A stretch of 64,000 nucleotides of DNA from positions 62,001 to 126,000 of the forward strand of contig CAZIFG010000001.1 of the NCBI GenBank assembly GCA_964539135.1, written 5' to 3'. This DNA comes from CAZIFG01 sp964539135. Its GTDB lineage: Bacteria; Margulisbacteria; Marinamargulisbacteria; GCA-2716485; CAZIFG01. The translations under genes were made by a program, and so were the position numbers. Below are positions 1 through 7,774 of this stretch, one piece after another (position 1 is the stretch's first letter; each line of letters starts with the position of its first letter). The notes below the pieces were generated by a model. That model saw only the letters and a program-made list of their open reading frames with translations, was not told the origin of the DNA and did no database searches.

Positions 1-83
1 TATTTAAATCCTTTGAAATACGTTTCCCAATGAGTATGAAATAGGGATTTACAGGTGTATTCTCGTATGTCTCTTTGTGCCAT
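1..83 (-). CDS. N-terminus of an IREY-type ATP-grasp protein, possibly ATP-citrate lyase subunit (partial)
   Basis: Only the first 27 codons lie in the window; the gene continues beyond base 1. It starts at the ATG read from 83 to 81, preceded on the minus strand by an AAGGGG-type ribosome binding site. The visible protein begins MAQRDIREYTCKSLF and has a following HTHWETYF. A start of the form MAxxxIREYxxKxLF is what I recall for the ATP-grasp subunit of bacterial ATP-citrate lyase, but 27 residues cannot settle it. It lies 30 bases downstream of the SLH gene and on the same strand, so it may be the last gene of the exbB operon. If it is ATP-citrate lyase it would bear on citrate cleavage or the reductive TCA cycle. 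Confidence 0.4.
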   Translation of the reverse strand, partial: MAQRDIREYTCKSLFHTHWETYFKGFK

Positions 84-113
84 TTTTTTGCCCCTTAAGG
101 TTTAATTTGATCT

Positions 114-608
114 CTAGTTGGAAATGCCTAATAGTGTTGCGACGGCAATTCCTATCCACAAAAATGTGCGCTGACGTTTCATTTCTTTGACTTCTTTTTT
201 TAAGTCCCAGGCTATTTTTGTGAGATCATTATGCAGTGTTTCTTGTTCTGTTGAGAGTTGTTTTGTTTTTGCCATTAATTTTTTAATATTTTCATCTGCG
301 GCTACAAAATTAGATTTAAAGGATTTTGATAAATGATTTAATTCTTGAATATCGGCTTTCGATAATTGAAGGGTGGTGTTTTCCGGGGTGTTGTTGATTT
401 GATCAATTACCAAGGCCAATTCTTTTCGGGTGACGGGTTCTTTGGGTCTAAAATTATTATCTTCAAATAAGGTTAAATACCCGTTGTTGATACTATTTTC
501 GATGGCTTTGTAACTGGTGTCTCGACTGTCCACATCGGCAATGGGTTCTGCGTGAATGAGGGCAGTGCTTAAGAGTAGTATTCCAAAAATAAATAGACTT
601 TTTTTCAT
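114..608 (-). CDS. SLH-domain envelope protein with coiled coil and C-terminal membrane anchor
   Basis: A 164-residue exported protein. Residues 1-20 form a signal peptide ending in an AxA-like site (LIHA/EP). Residues about 24-70 form one S-layer homology (SLH) domain: a D-S-x-Y-KAIE helix, the linker GYL, FRPKEPVTRKELA and a following hydrophobic helix. Residues about 80-145 are charged and predicted coiled coil, and residues 147-163 form a hydrophobic C-terminal segment after basic KEMKRQR. SLH domains bind peptidoglycan-linked polymers. With the terminal anchor this looks like an outer-envelope to cell-wall tether, as for the short SLH proteins of phyla that combine SLH with an outer membrane. 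Its ATG overlaps the stop of the 678-residue gene (TAATG), so the two are translationally coupled. Confidence 0.75.
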   Translation of the reverse strand: MKKSLFIFGILLLSTALIHAEPIADVDSRDTSYKAIENSINNGYLTLFEDNNFRPKEPVTRKELALVIDQINNTPENTTLQLSKADIQELNHLSKSFKSNFVAADENIKKLMAKTKQLSTEQETLHNDLTKIAWDLKKEVKEMKRQRTFLWIGIAVATLLGISN

Positions 609-2644
609 TATTTCTCTCCTTTTATTTCAACCACTTCTACATGTTGAATGGCATAATTTTCATTGAGCGTGATTTCTGTTTTTCCTGCCTTTAAGGGCTT
701 GAAATGCAACTTTACAATTTTTAGAAGCGGTTGTTTTTTTGTGTTTTTGATACGTCTTATGCTTACCTCTCCGTCTCTTTCTGCTATTTTTTGGTCTAAT
801 TGTTCAATGTCTGAACTGGTGCTTGTTCGAATGAGTTCCAGCGCTTCAGGATTGAAGGTAATGTTATAAAATGTTTCTTTAAAGGGTTGTGAATTTTCAA
901 TGTTAAATTCCACATAAAAAACATCGTCTAGGGAGACTGTTTTTTTGTCGGATGTGAGCGTTTTGATCATTAAAGGATCTGCGATATTAATGGTTTTTGT
1001 GATGGTTTTTTTCAGGGTTCCTTTTGCTTTTATACTTACACTGAGGGTTTCACGTTGTTTTGGATTGTTCGGCATTTTTATTTTCCAATTGATTTTAAGG
1101 GTTTCAAAGGGTTTTAAGAGGGCAATCTTTTTTTTTGCTGTTTCAAAGTTTGGAAGATCTAAACTTTTGGTATCAATTTCGGTTTCAATTTGTGAAATGC
1201 TGAACGATGATGGATTTTTAAGGGTTAATATGGCATCCGTATAAGCATTGAATCCCAGTATTTTTTTCACAGGTACATACAAAGAAGCTTCAATGTTTAC
1301 AGCTGCGTTGAAATTGATTTTTCGCTTGACGCTGTTTTTTCCTAAGGTAGATGAATTTACGTTCATTTCAATAAAATGAGTTCCGAAACTGGCTTCATTG
1401 GTTAAAATGACTTTGATGGGTACTTGTGCGGTTTCACCGGCTTTTATCATGGGGATTTTTGTGGATAAGTTGCCTTTTGTAATTCGAAGCCCTTCTGGTA
1501 AGTCGAAGGTCACTTCTGTATTTTGAATGTCATATCCGCCTGGATTTAAGATATATCCTAAAATCATAAATTCGTGGGGGGAGGTTAGCGGAACATTTGA
1601 AGGTGCGGTTAATCCTAACTTAATGGCGCCAGGAGATAAGGTGAGCCCGCCCAGTCCATAAATGGTTCGAATGGTGCGACTTTCTCCGGGTTGCAAGGAG
1701 ATGGGGTTCCAATAAAGTCCCAATGCGGTATCTTGTTCGATTTCACCGGTTCGAATAAAGGGCCTGTTTTCTTCGTATTGAAAGTTCCAAGGGTTATCCA
1801 CGAGCGTGCCCCAGTTGGATAAAACCATACGGTCTGGCGGAAAAACGCCATGGTCTTTGTCAATGAGGGATCCTTGAGCAATGACATTGGGTGTTATTAA
1901 GGAATCAAAGGCTTGCCAATACTCTAAGATATTTTTTCCGATGTATTCTTTTTCTGCGGTAATGGCATCTTTTCCAATTCGGAAAGGCGCGCCATCGTTG
2001 GCGCCTAATTTGGTGTCCATCATGATTCTTAATCCCACGTTGTGAGGATCTTTACTGTGATTGATGAGTGTATATTCGATGAGGGCACTGTCTCGAACTT
2101 GTGTGGATGGGTTTGTATACAGTCTTAACTTTTGAATGATTTCAATGGGACCTGCTTGTCCCTGTGTTGTAATATTTTCGGTGTCCTGTGCTTGAGTGAG
2201 GATGGTTCCAAATTGAATTTTTTCACCTACACGACGAATGAGTTTTTTGCTGGCTTCTCCAAATACAATGGGTCTTCCATCGACTAGCACTGTTGTGTAA
2301 GATGCCCAAGGGACGGGCTTTCCATAAATAAGAGATTGATTGTTGTCGTTTGGATTCTGGGGATCGCCTTGTGTTGTTTCAATTGCAAATCTGCCCATGT
2401 CTTCTTTTTGTGTATTGACGATGATTTTTACAAATTCATTTTCAAGGCTTGTGGTTCGTGAATCGGAATAAGATCTTGTGATTTCTTCTTGAGAATTTGG
2501 GCTTGAGATACTGTCGTCTACTGCTGTTTCTATTTCTTGGGAGTTTTCAAGTGTTTCCAGTGTAAAGGTAGGGGATTGGGCATGGAGTGTGCTTATGGTG
2601 AGCAATATCAATAATAATAGATATGATTTTAGTGTTTTTTTCAT
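608..2644 (-). CDS. large secreted protein of unknown function, beta-rich with cohesin-like C-terminus
   Basis: 678 residues with a clear signal peptide (residues 1-22, LLLLILLTISTLHA). I do not recognise the full-length family. Residues about 65-330 look like a single beta-rich globular domain with many short Gly/Asn turns. Residues about 340-450 resemble immunoglobulin-like or CARDB-type repeats (PGGYDIQNTEVTFDLPEG). A further such domain follows, and the last 110 residues (VSLDDVFYVEFNIEN, then ITFNPEALELI) resemble a cohesin-type fold. No catalytic motif is visible. It sits between tonB and the SLH gene with stop/start overlaps at both ends, so it is probably an envelope or surface protein working with that energised system. 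Function unknown. Confidence 0.6.
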   Translation of the reverse strand: MKKTLKSYLLLLILLTISTLHAQSPTFTLETLENSQEIETAVDDSISSPNSQEEITRSYSDSRTTSLENEFVKIIVNTQKEDMGRFAIETTQGDPQNPNDNNQSLIYGKPVPWASYTTVLVDGRPIVFGEASKKLIRRVGEKIQFGTILTQAQDTENITTQGQAGPIEIIQKLRLYTNPSTQVRDSALIEYTLINHSKDPHNVGLRIMMDTKLGANDGAPFRIGKDAITAEKEYIGKNILEYWQAFDSLITPNVIAQGSLIDKDHGVFPPDRMVLSNWGTLVDNPWNFQYEENRPFIRTGEIEQDTALGLYWNPISLQPGESRTIRTIYGLGGLTLSPGAIKLGLTAPSNVPLTSPHEFMILGYILNPGGYDIQNTEVTFDLPEGLRITKGNLSTKIPMIKAGETAQVPIKVILTNEASFGTHFIEMNVNSSTLGKNSVKRKINFNAAVNIEASLYVPVKKILGFNAYTDAILTLKNPSSFSISQIETEIDTKSLDLPNFETAKKKIALLKPFETLKINWKIKMPNNPKQRETLSVSIKAKGTLKKTITKTINIADPLMIKTLTSDKKTVSLDDVFYVEFNIENSQPFKETFYNITFNPEALELIRTSTSSDIEQLDQKIAERDGEVSIRRIKNTKKQPLLKIVKLHFKPLKAGKTEITLNENYAIQHVEVVEIKGEK

Positions 2645-3339
2645 TATTTAAACTCGTGCTCTAGGCGTATTTTACCATTGGCGTATTGCATTAAGGCTCC
2701 TTTTTTCTTGAGTTCTCCTTCTATAATTGTTTTAATAAATACGGCATCTAATTCTTTAAATCCTGTTGATTTTATAATTTCATACTCTGTGACCGTACCA
2801 TCTGCACCTATTGTGGCATTTACTATGATGGTGCCTTTCCATTCGTTTGTAATGGCAATTTTAGGCGTTACAAGGGATATGGATGAATAGGTTCCGGTTC
2901 CGTCTGGCGAACCAGGTAATTGTGACGCAGATCCAGGCCTTGCGGTGTTTTGTCCGTCAGGGGATCCAGGTGATTTTGAAATGGCACCTGGTTTTGTTGT
3001 TTCTTTTCCTTTGGCATCTCCAGGAGTTTGTATCGAATTGGCTTTGGGTTTGGCTGCGGCACTTGTTCCTGTTTCTGCTTTTTCAAATGGGGCAATGGTT
3101 GTGGCTTTAACCTCTGCTTTTAATGGGGGTTCTGGATCTTGTATGGTGCCTGTTTCTTCTGTTGTGGCTTCTTTTTGAATGACGGTTTCAATGCTGAATT
3201 TTACCGGAATTTCATAGGCTTTGGGCGTGCTTTGTGTTACAATCACGTGCCTACATGTTGGTATGATAAGAAGTATGGCGTGGCATATGGCGCTGATAAC
3301 GATCGCAATTTTGTGGTTGTTTTTTTCACTGTATGACAT
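2644..3339 (-). CDS. TonB-family energy-transducing protein
   Basis: 231 residues with the TonB architecture: a short cytoplasmic start, one N-terminal membrane anchor (residues about 12-28, AIVISAICHAILLIIP, with the usual SxxxH-like face), a long proline/glycine-rich periplasmic linker holding two PGSPDG repeats, and a C-terminal TonB domain of about 75 residues (GTIIVNATIGADGTVTEYEI, then GFKELDAVFIK). It transmits proton-motive force from ExbB/ExbD to outer-membrane partners. It lies directly after exbD in the same operon. No TonB-dependent receptor is in the window, so its partner is unknown; the two secreted proteins downstream are candidates only by position. A TolA role is less likely because no tolB or pal lies nearby. 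Confidence 0.8.
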   Translation of the reverse strand: MSYSEKNNHKIAIVISAICHAILLIIPTCRHVIVTQSTPKAYEIPVKFSIETVIQKEATTEETGTIQDPEPPLKAEVKATTIAPFEKAETGTSAAAKPKANSIQTPGDAKGKETTKPGAISKSPGSPDGQNTARPGSASQLPGSPDGTGTYSSISLVTPKIAITNEWKGTIIVNATIGADGTVTEYEIIKSTGFKELDAVFIKTIIEGELKKKGALMQYANGKIRLEHEFK

Positions 3340-3341
3340 GC

Positions 3342-3758
3342 TTATTCCGTTTGGACGACTTTTACAACCTCTAAAACGATATCGTTACAGCCCCCTAATC
3401 GAACTTGATCCATTACTTGAATCACGTTTTCGTAGGCGGTGGTTTTGTCGGCATTGACTCTAATATACATGTCGGGATTTTTTGTTTTACGATTTTGAAT
3501 TTCTGTAGATAGGTCTGCAAGTTGAATGGGTTGACCGTCAATTAGAATTTCATGGGTTGACGTGATGGAAATTTGAACCCCTTTTTGTTGAGAGGCTGCA
3601 GCGGTTTCTGCTGCAGGGACATTGATCTTGATGCCTGGGTTATTGGCGCTAAAACTGGCGACTACGGCAAGAAAAATAAGCAAATTAAACGCCACATCAA
3701 TTAGTGGGACAAAATTCAGTTCAACGCTGGCTCTTTTTTTTCTTTTGTGTCCAAACAT
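3342..3758 (-). CDS. exbD: ExbD/TolR-family proton channel subunit
   Basis: 138 residues, normal length for ExbD/TolR. One membrane helix (residues about 16-40) carries the proton-relay aspartate, Asp21 in VPLIDVAFNLLIF. The periplasmic part (residues 45-138) ends in the typical VNADKTTAYENVIQVMDQVR and a G-x-x-x-I/V segment. Together with the ExbB homologue it makes the proton channel that energises TonB. The start overlaps the exbB stop by one base and it ends two bases before tonB, so the three are one transcription unit. TolR is the alternative name; the adjacent TonB domain favours ExbD. Confidence 0.88.
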   Translation of the reverse strand: MFGHKRKKRASVELNFVPLIDVAFNLLIFLAVVASFSANNPGIKINVPAAETAAASQQKGVQISITSTHEILIDGQPIQLADLSTEIQNRKTKNPDMYIRVNADKTTAYENVIQVMDQVRLGGCNDIVLEVVKVVQTE

Positions 3759-4366
3759 TATTTTTTTACCGATTTACCATCTTTGACAAAGCTTAATACG
3801 TCGTAGGTTATTTTTTCTGCATTGGCGGTAAAGGTGTCTATTTTTTGAGATAAAATTTGATATCCAATGACGAAGGGAATGACAATGCCAAGGCCTGCAG
3901 CTGTTGCGATTAGAGCTTCTGCAATACCACCTGTTAGGAGGGAAGGATCTCCGTTGCCAACTACTCGGAAGATTTTAATCAATCCCATTACAGTCCCTAA
4001 TAATCCCAGGAGGGGCGCTATTGTGATGAGGGCGTGGAGCATTGGCATGTTTTTTTCAATTTTGGGCATTTCTGCGGCTGAAATTTCTTCTAAGCCGTCT
4101 TTAATTTCTGAGCGTGTCAGATGGGATAATTTGAGGGCATTGGTGACCATTCTGGGTATGATGAGGCCGTCGTCTTGAAGGTTTTGGATGCATCCTTCAA
4201 TGCCTTCTGTATGAATCATTTTTTTGATGGATTTTGTGGTGGTTTCAACGTCGAGTGTGTTTCCTCTTAAAAAAAGGAATTTTTCGATCATGATGTATAC
4301 ACCGAGTATGGAGCATGCCAACAATGCGTACATTGCGGGGCCACCCTTAATAAAAAGTTCTAACAT
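3758..4366 (-). CDS. exbB: ExbB/TolQ-family proton channel subunit
   Basis: 202 residues, first gene of the operon. It shows the three-helix MotA/TolQ/ExbB pattern: helix 1 at residues about 9-28 (GPAMYALLACSILGVYI), a long cytoplasmic loop, helix 2 at about 113-135 (APLLGLLGTVMGLIKIF) and helix 3 at about 148-172 with the conserved small/Thr face (EALIATAAGLGIVIPF). It forms the pentameric channel around ExbD. The start has a strong AAGGAG binding site seven bases upstream, and a good sigma-70-type promoter lies at 4420-4448. It differs from TolQ only by context, having tonB rather than tolA/tolB/pal beside it. Confidence 0.88.
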   Translation of the reverse strand: MLELFIKGGPAMYALLACSILGVYIMIEKFLFLRGNTLDVETTTKSIKKMIHTEGIEGCIQNLQDDGLIIPRMVTNALKLSHLTRSEIKDGLEEISAAEMPKIEKNMPMLHALITIAPLLGLLGTVMGLIKIFRVVGNGDPSLLTGGIAEALIATAAGLGIVIPFVIGYQILSQKIDTFTANAEKITYDVLSFVKDGKSVKK

Positions 4367-4419
4367 GTTGACTCCTTGTTTTGTCGTATTGCAATTAGTA
4401 GTGATGTGATAATCGCACT

Positions 4420-4448
4420 ATTAAATCATTCTTTTACCAAAGTTTCAA
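4420..4448 (-). promoter_or_regulatory. sigma-70-type promoter of the exbB-exbD-tonB operon
   Basis: On the minus strand TTGAAA (4448-4443) and TTTAAT (4425-4420) are separated by exactly 17 bases. It lies about 55 bases upstream of the exbB ATG, in the gap after the LOG-family gene. No terminator of the LOG gene is obvious, so read-through is also possible. Confidence 0.5.
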
Positions 4449-4489
4449 ATGACTTTTAATGAGAAGCTGGGGGCAGAATCCTCTATTTT

Positions 4490-5494
4490 TTAGGCTTCTA
4501 ATGCTGTAAAACGTGTGATTAATTTACAGATATTTCCGAATTCTTTTTTTTCAAATTCGAAGCGTAAAAATATTTTTTCGGGGTATCGTTTGGCTTCCTC
4601 TGGGAGGTCTTTTGCCGACAGTTGTTCGAGTGTGCCCACTTTAATCATATCTTTAAATTCTGCTGAGAGGATATGTTGGGTTTCTGGTGATAGGGCCTTG
4701 TTTAAACGGATGATGCAGGTTTCATCTACATAGTGGATGGAATGGTAAATGCTGTAAAACGAATCAATGTATTTGAGCGCTTCTTCTTTTGAATGGGAAA
4801 TATTTAGAAAATGAAGGTCTTCTTCTGAAATATAGCCTTTGCCGCACATTTCTTTGTTGATATTTTCAAACCATCTTTCCCAGTAGTGGCTTTCTTTGTG
4901 AGACATAAAAATCACGGGCCGAGGTGAACACCTGCCGGTTTGTATCAGCGTTAAAAGTTCAAAGGCTTCATCCATGGTGCCAAATCCACCTGGAAATACA
5001 ATTGTGGCATCGCTTTCTTTGATAAAAATCAATTTTCGTGTGAAAAAATATTTGAAGTTAATGAGTTTATCAGAGCCTTTGATGTAGGGGTTGGCCTCTT
5101 GTTCAAAGGGGAGCTCAATATTGAGTCCAAAACTCATGTTGGGTTCTGCACCTTCATTTCCGGCCCCCATGATGCCATCACCTGCGCCTGTGATGATCAT
5201 ATATCCTTTTTTAGAAAGTTTTGAGGCCATGTCTCGTGCCATGCCATAATTTTTATCGTCTTTAGGGGTTCTGGCAGATCCAAAAATGCAGACTTTTCGT
5301 TTGTCTCTATGTTGATTAAAGACATGAAAGGATTGTTGGAGTTCTAAAATTGAATTTTCGATAAGCCTTAAATGTTTGTCAGAATTGCCATCTTCTGTGA
5401 TTTCAATGAGGGCTTTAATGCTACTGATTAGATGTGGGTTTGGGCCTAAATTATGTTCGAATAATAATTTTTCTATGTCTTTTAATAATCTCAT
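4490..5494 (-). CDS. LOG family protein (nucleotide phosphoribohydrolase-like)
   Basis: 334 residues. The central part has the LOG (lysine-decarboxylase-like) Rossmann signature: VCIFGSARTP near residue 67, GYMIITGAGDGIMGAGNEGA near 96, FTRKLIFIKESD near 151, and the diagnostic PGGFGTMDEAFELL near 168. Family members such as LOG/PpnN hydrolyse nucleoside 5'-monophosphates to a free base and ribose phosphate. About 60 extra residues precede and 100 follow the core, making it longer than plain LOG enzymes (about 190 residues). The C-terminal part (residues 235-334) is not one I recognise. It is not lysine decarboxylase, which is an old misannotation. Same strand as the exbB operon downstream but with its own 124-base gap. 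Confidence 0.82.
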   Translation of the reverse strand: MRLLKDIEKLLFEHNLGPNPHLISSIKALIEITEDGNSDKHLRLIENSILELQQSFHVFNQHRDKRKVCIFGSARTPKDDKNYGMARDMASKLSKKGYMIITGAGDGIMGAGNEGAEPNMSFGLNIELPFEQEANPYIKGSDKLINFKYFFTRKLIFIKESDATIVFPGGFGTMDEAFELLTLIQTGRCSPRPVIFMSHKESHYWERWFENINKEMCGKGYISEEDLHFLNISHSKEEALKYIDSFYSIYHSIHYVDETCIIRLNKALSPETQHILSAEFKDMIKVGTLEQLSAKDLPEEAKRYPEKIFLRFEFEKKEFGNICKLITRFTALEA

Positions 5495-5599
5495 GGTTTT
5501 TTTCTGCCCTTCTTTTTTCAGTTTAAAACGTTTTTTCTATTTGGATATATTATCGATAGTCTAGCCTAAATTCTTGTAATCCTATACGATAGTCCCCGT

Positions 5600-6649
5600 A
5601 TGGACAAACTTTATATTACAGGATTATTGCGAGATGACTTTAAATCCCATTTGAAAACATTGGGGTTTAAGGGCTTTTTGTCTGATCAAGTTTTGGATTG
5701 GATTTATAAGAAGTACGTGATGTCTTTTTCTGAGATGCGCAATATTTCAAAAGAAAATCAGCTTAAATTGGAATCTCATTTTGCGATTCAGCCGATTCAT
5801 TCTGTGGAGCTTTTTTATTCGGATGAGTTGGCCATTAAGTTTGTGGGGAAATTGCAAGATGGGCAATCTATCGAATTTGTGGTTTTAGAGCAAGAAGGGT
5901 ATTACACGCTTTGTGTTTCTACTCAATGTGGGTGTCCCGTAGATTGTAAATTTTGTTTAACAGGCGTTGCCGGATTTAAGCGCAATTTAACTCAGGCAGA
6001 AATTGTAGGTCAAATTTTGTATGCCTGTAATGCGGGATATCCCATTCGGAATTTGGTTTTTATGGGCATGGGGGAGCCGTTACTGAATTATAAGAATACA
6101 AAGGGAGCGATTTCTATTTTGACAGCGCCTTGGGCGTTTGATATTGGGAATCGCAAATATACCATTTCCACGTCTGGCTTTTTGAAAACCATTCAAAATT
6201 TGATAGATGATCAGTGGTATGTGAATTTGGCGTTTTCTGTGGGATGCACGGATCCTGAAAAACGGGCCAAAATTATGCCCGTTGAACTTAAAAATCCCAT
6301 TATGGATGTGAGTCGCTTGATTCATCATTACCAATCGTTGCATAATCGTCAGCTGACCTTGGAATATACCTTACTTAAAGGGGTTAATGATCAGTATGAG
6401 GATATTCGTGGGCTGATTCAACTTGCACGGTATTTGAACGCTAAAATTAATTTAATTAACTTGAATCCCCATCGTAAAATTCCCTTTGAACCGGTTTCGG
6501 TGTCTGCTTTAAAGCAAATTCAACGGGATATTCAGCGTGAATCTGTTTATGTCACGATTCGATATCGAAAAGGACAAGATGTTGCCGCGGCCTGTGGTCA
6601 GTTGGGAGAGTCTATTATTAAGCGCGATGAGATGAATCTTACGCTTTAA
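5600..6649 (+). CDS. rlmN: RlmN, 23S rRNA (adenine-2503-C2) and tRNA methyltransferase
   Basis: 349 residues, normal for RlmN. It is a radical-SAM enzyme: the CX3CX2C cluster is CPVDCKFC near residue 114, preceded by the conserved STQCG and followed by GVAGFKRNLTQAEIVGQ. GMGEPLLNY and the C-terminal GQDVAAACGQL, which holds the mono-methylated acceptor cysteine, are both present. It methylates C2 of A2503 in 23S rRNA and A37 of some tRNAs. The ATG at 5600 has no Shine-Dalgarno sequence; a TATACGAT box lies about 10 bases upstream, so the message may be leaderless or have a very short leader. Divergent from the LOG gene. Confidence 0.95.
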   Translation: MDKLYITGLLRDDFKSHLKTLGFKGFLSDQVLDWIYKKYVMSFSEMRNISKENQLKLESHFAIQPIHSVELFYSDELAIKFVGKLQDGQSIEFVVLEQEGYYTLCVSTQCGCPVDCKFCLTGVAGFKRNLTQAEIVGQILYACNAGYPIRNLVFMGMGEPLLNYKNTKGAISILTAPWAFDIGNRKYTISTSGFLKTIQNLIDDQWYVNLAFSVGCTDPEKRAKIMPVELKNPIMDVSRLIHHYQSLHNRQLTLEYTLLKGVNDQYEDIRGLIQLARYLNAKINLINLNPHRKIPFEPVSVSALKQIQRDIQRESVYVTIRYRKGQDVAAACGQLGESIIKRDEMNLTL

Positions 6650-6742
6650 AATGGGATGTGGGGGGCTTGATTTTTTTAGTTTAGGCTTTATCCTGCTTAT
6701 CAGGATGTTTGTAGAAGGGTTCTATTTTAGGAGGATTTTTGT

Positions 6743-7765
6743 GTGAAGAAACGGTCTTTTTTTAGATTTTTTGGTATTAAAAGTGTTCTTTTTCTGGTGG
6801 TGCTATGTGTCCTTTTTTATCGTCAAAAATGGGTGTTTGTTGGGGAAACGATGGGCTCTACCTATCGTATTATTCTGTATACACCGCTTTGGCGATCGGC
6901 GTCTCATTTACACCCTCAAATTGACTCAGAATTGGCTGATTTTACGTCGATTTTTTCAACGTATACGGATACGTCTGAGTTGTCACGTTTGAACCAAGCG
7001 CCTGCGTTTAGGCGCATTGAAGTGTCTCCGGAATTGTTTCATTTATTGGAGAAATCCATGCGCTTGTATCAGGATACAGGGGGCGCTTGGGATGGGGCTA
7101 TCAAACCTGTTTTTGATCTTTGGGGTTTTTCAGGGGATAGTCCTACAGTTCCCTCTCAGGTTTCTATTAATGAAGCGCTGGCGTTTTCTGGTTTTGGGGC
7201 GCTTTCACTGACGCTACCTCATCATGTTCAGAAACAAAAAGAGGGACTTATGCTGGATTTGTCTTCTAATGCAGCTGGGGCGGCTGTGGATAGAATAGCA
7301 GCCTTTTTAGATGCTCAGGGCGTGTCTTCTTATTTGGTTGAAATTACAGGGGAGGTTCGCGTTAAAGGTAAAAAACCGTTTTTTCGACCTTGGAAATTGG
7401 GTATTACCATGCCTAATTTAAAGGGCAATCCTGCAGATGTGTATGGAGTAGTGTCTTTAAAGAATGATCAGGCTTTGGCGACAAGTGGGGATTACCATCA
7501 TTATTTTCAGTCAGAGGGACAGACTTATTCTCATATTATAGATCCACGTACAGGCTATCCGATTTCCAATCATGTGGCGTCTGTTACTGTTATTGCGCCT
7601 ACCTGTACACAGGCGGATGGGTTATCTACGGCGCTTATGGTGATGGGGCCGCGTGCTGGATTGGCGTATGTTAAAACACTTCAGAATGTGGAAGCCCTCT
7701 TTTTAGTTCGAGAGGGAGATGGCTTTAAAGTGTATCATTCTCCGGACTTTTCTTTTCTCGAATAG
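6743..7765 (+). CDS. apbE: ApbE, FAD:protein FMN transferase
   Basis: 340 residues starting at GTG 6743 behind an AGGAGG site. An N-terminal hydrophobic stretch (residues about 12-25) is a signal anchor or signal peptide, and the body is the ApbE fold: GETMGSTYRI near 34, a LDLSSNAAGAAVDRIA segment near 172, ATSGDYHHYF near 248 and the metal/flavin region SHIIDPRTGYP near 262. It covalently attaches FMN to a Ser/Thr of exported or membrane respiratory proteins such as Rnf or Nqr subunits. No such partner gene is in the window. It has no lipobox, unlike many ApbE proteins. The gene ends nine bases before the stop of the convergent kinase gene. Confidence 0.93.
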   Translation: MKKRSFFRFFGIKSVLFLVVLCVLFYRQKWVFVGETMGSTYRIILYTPLWRSASHLHPQIDSELADFTSIFSTYTDTSELSRLNQAPAFRRIEVSPELFHLLEKSMRLYQDTGGAWDGAIKPVFDLWGFSGDSPTVPSQVSINEALAFSGFGALSLTLPHHVQKQKEGLMLDLSSNAAGAAVDRIAAFLDAQGVSSYLVEITGEVRVKGKKPFFRPWKLGITMPNLKGNPADVYGVVSLKNDQALATSGDYHHYFQSEGQTYSHIIDPRTGYPISNHVASVTVIAPTCTQADGLSTALMVMGPRAGLAYVKTLQNVEALFLVREGDGFKVYHSPDFSFLE

Positions 7766-7774
7766 CTTTTTAAC

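Noticed and set aside
4490..5494. Lysine decarboxylase
   Set aside because: PGGFGTMDE is the LOG family signature; there is no PLP-binding site.
6690..6706. ATCCTG/CAGGAT hairpin after rlmN
   Set aside because: Only a 6-bp stem without a T tract; not called as a terminator.
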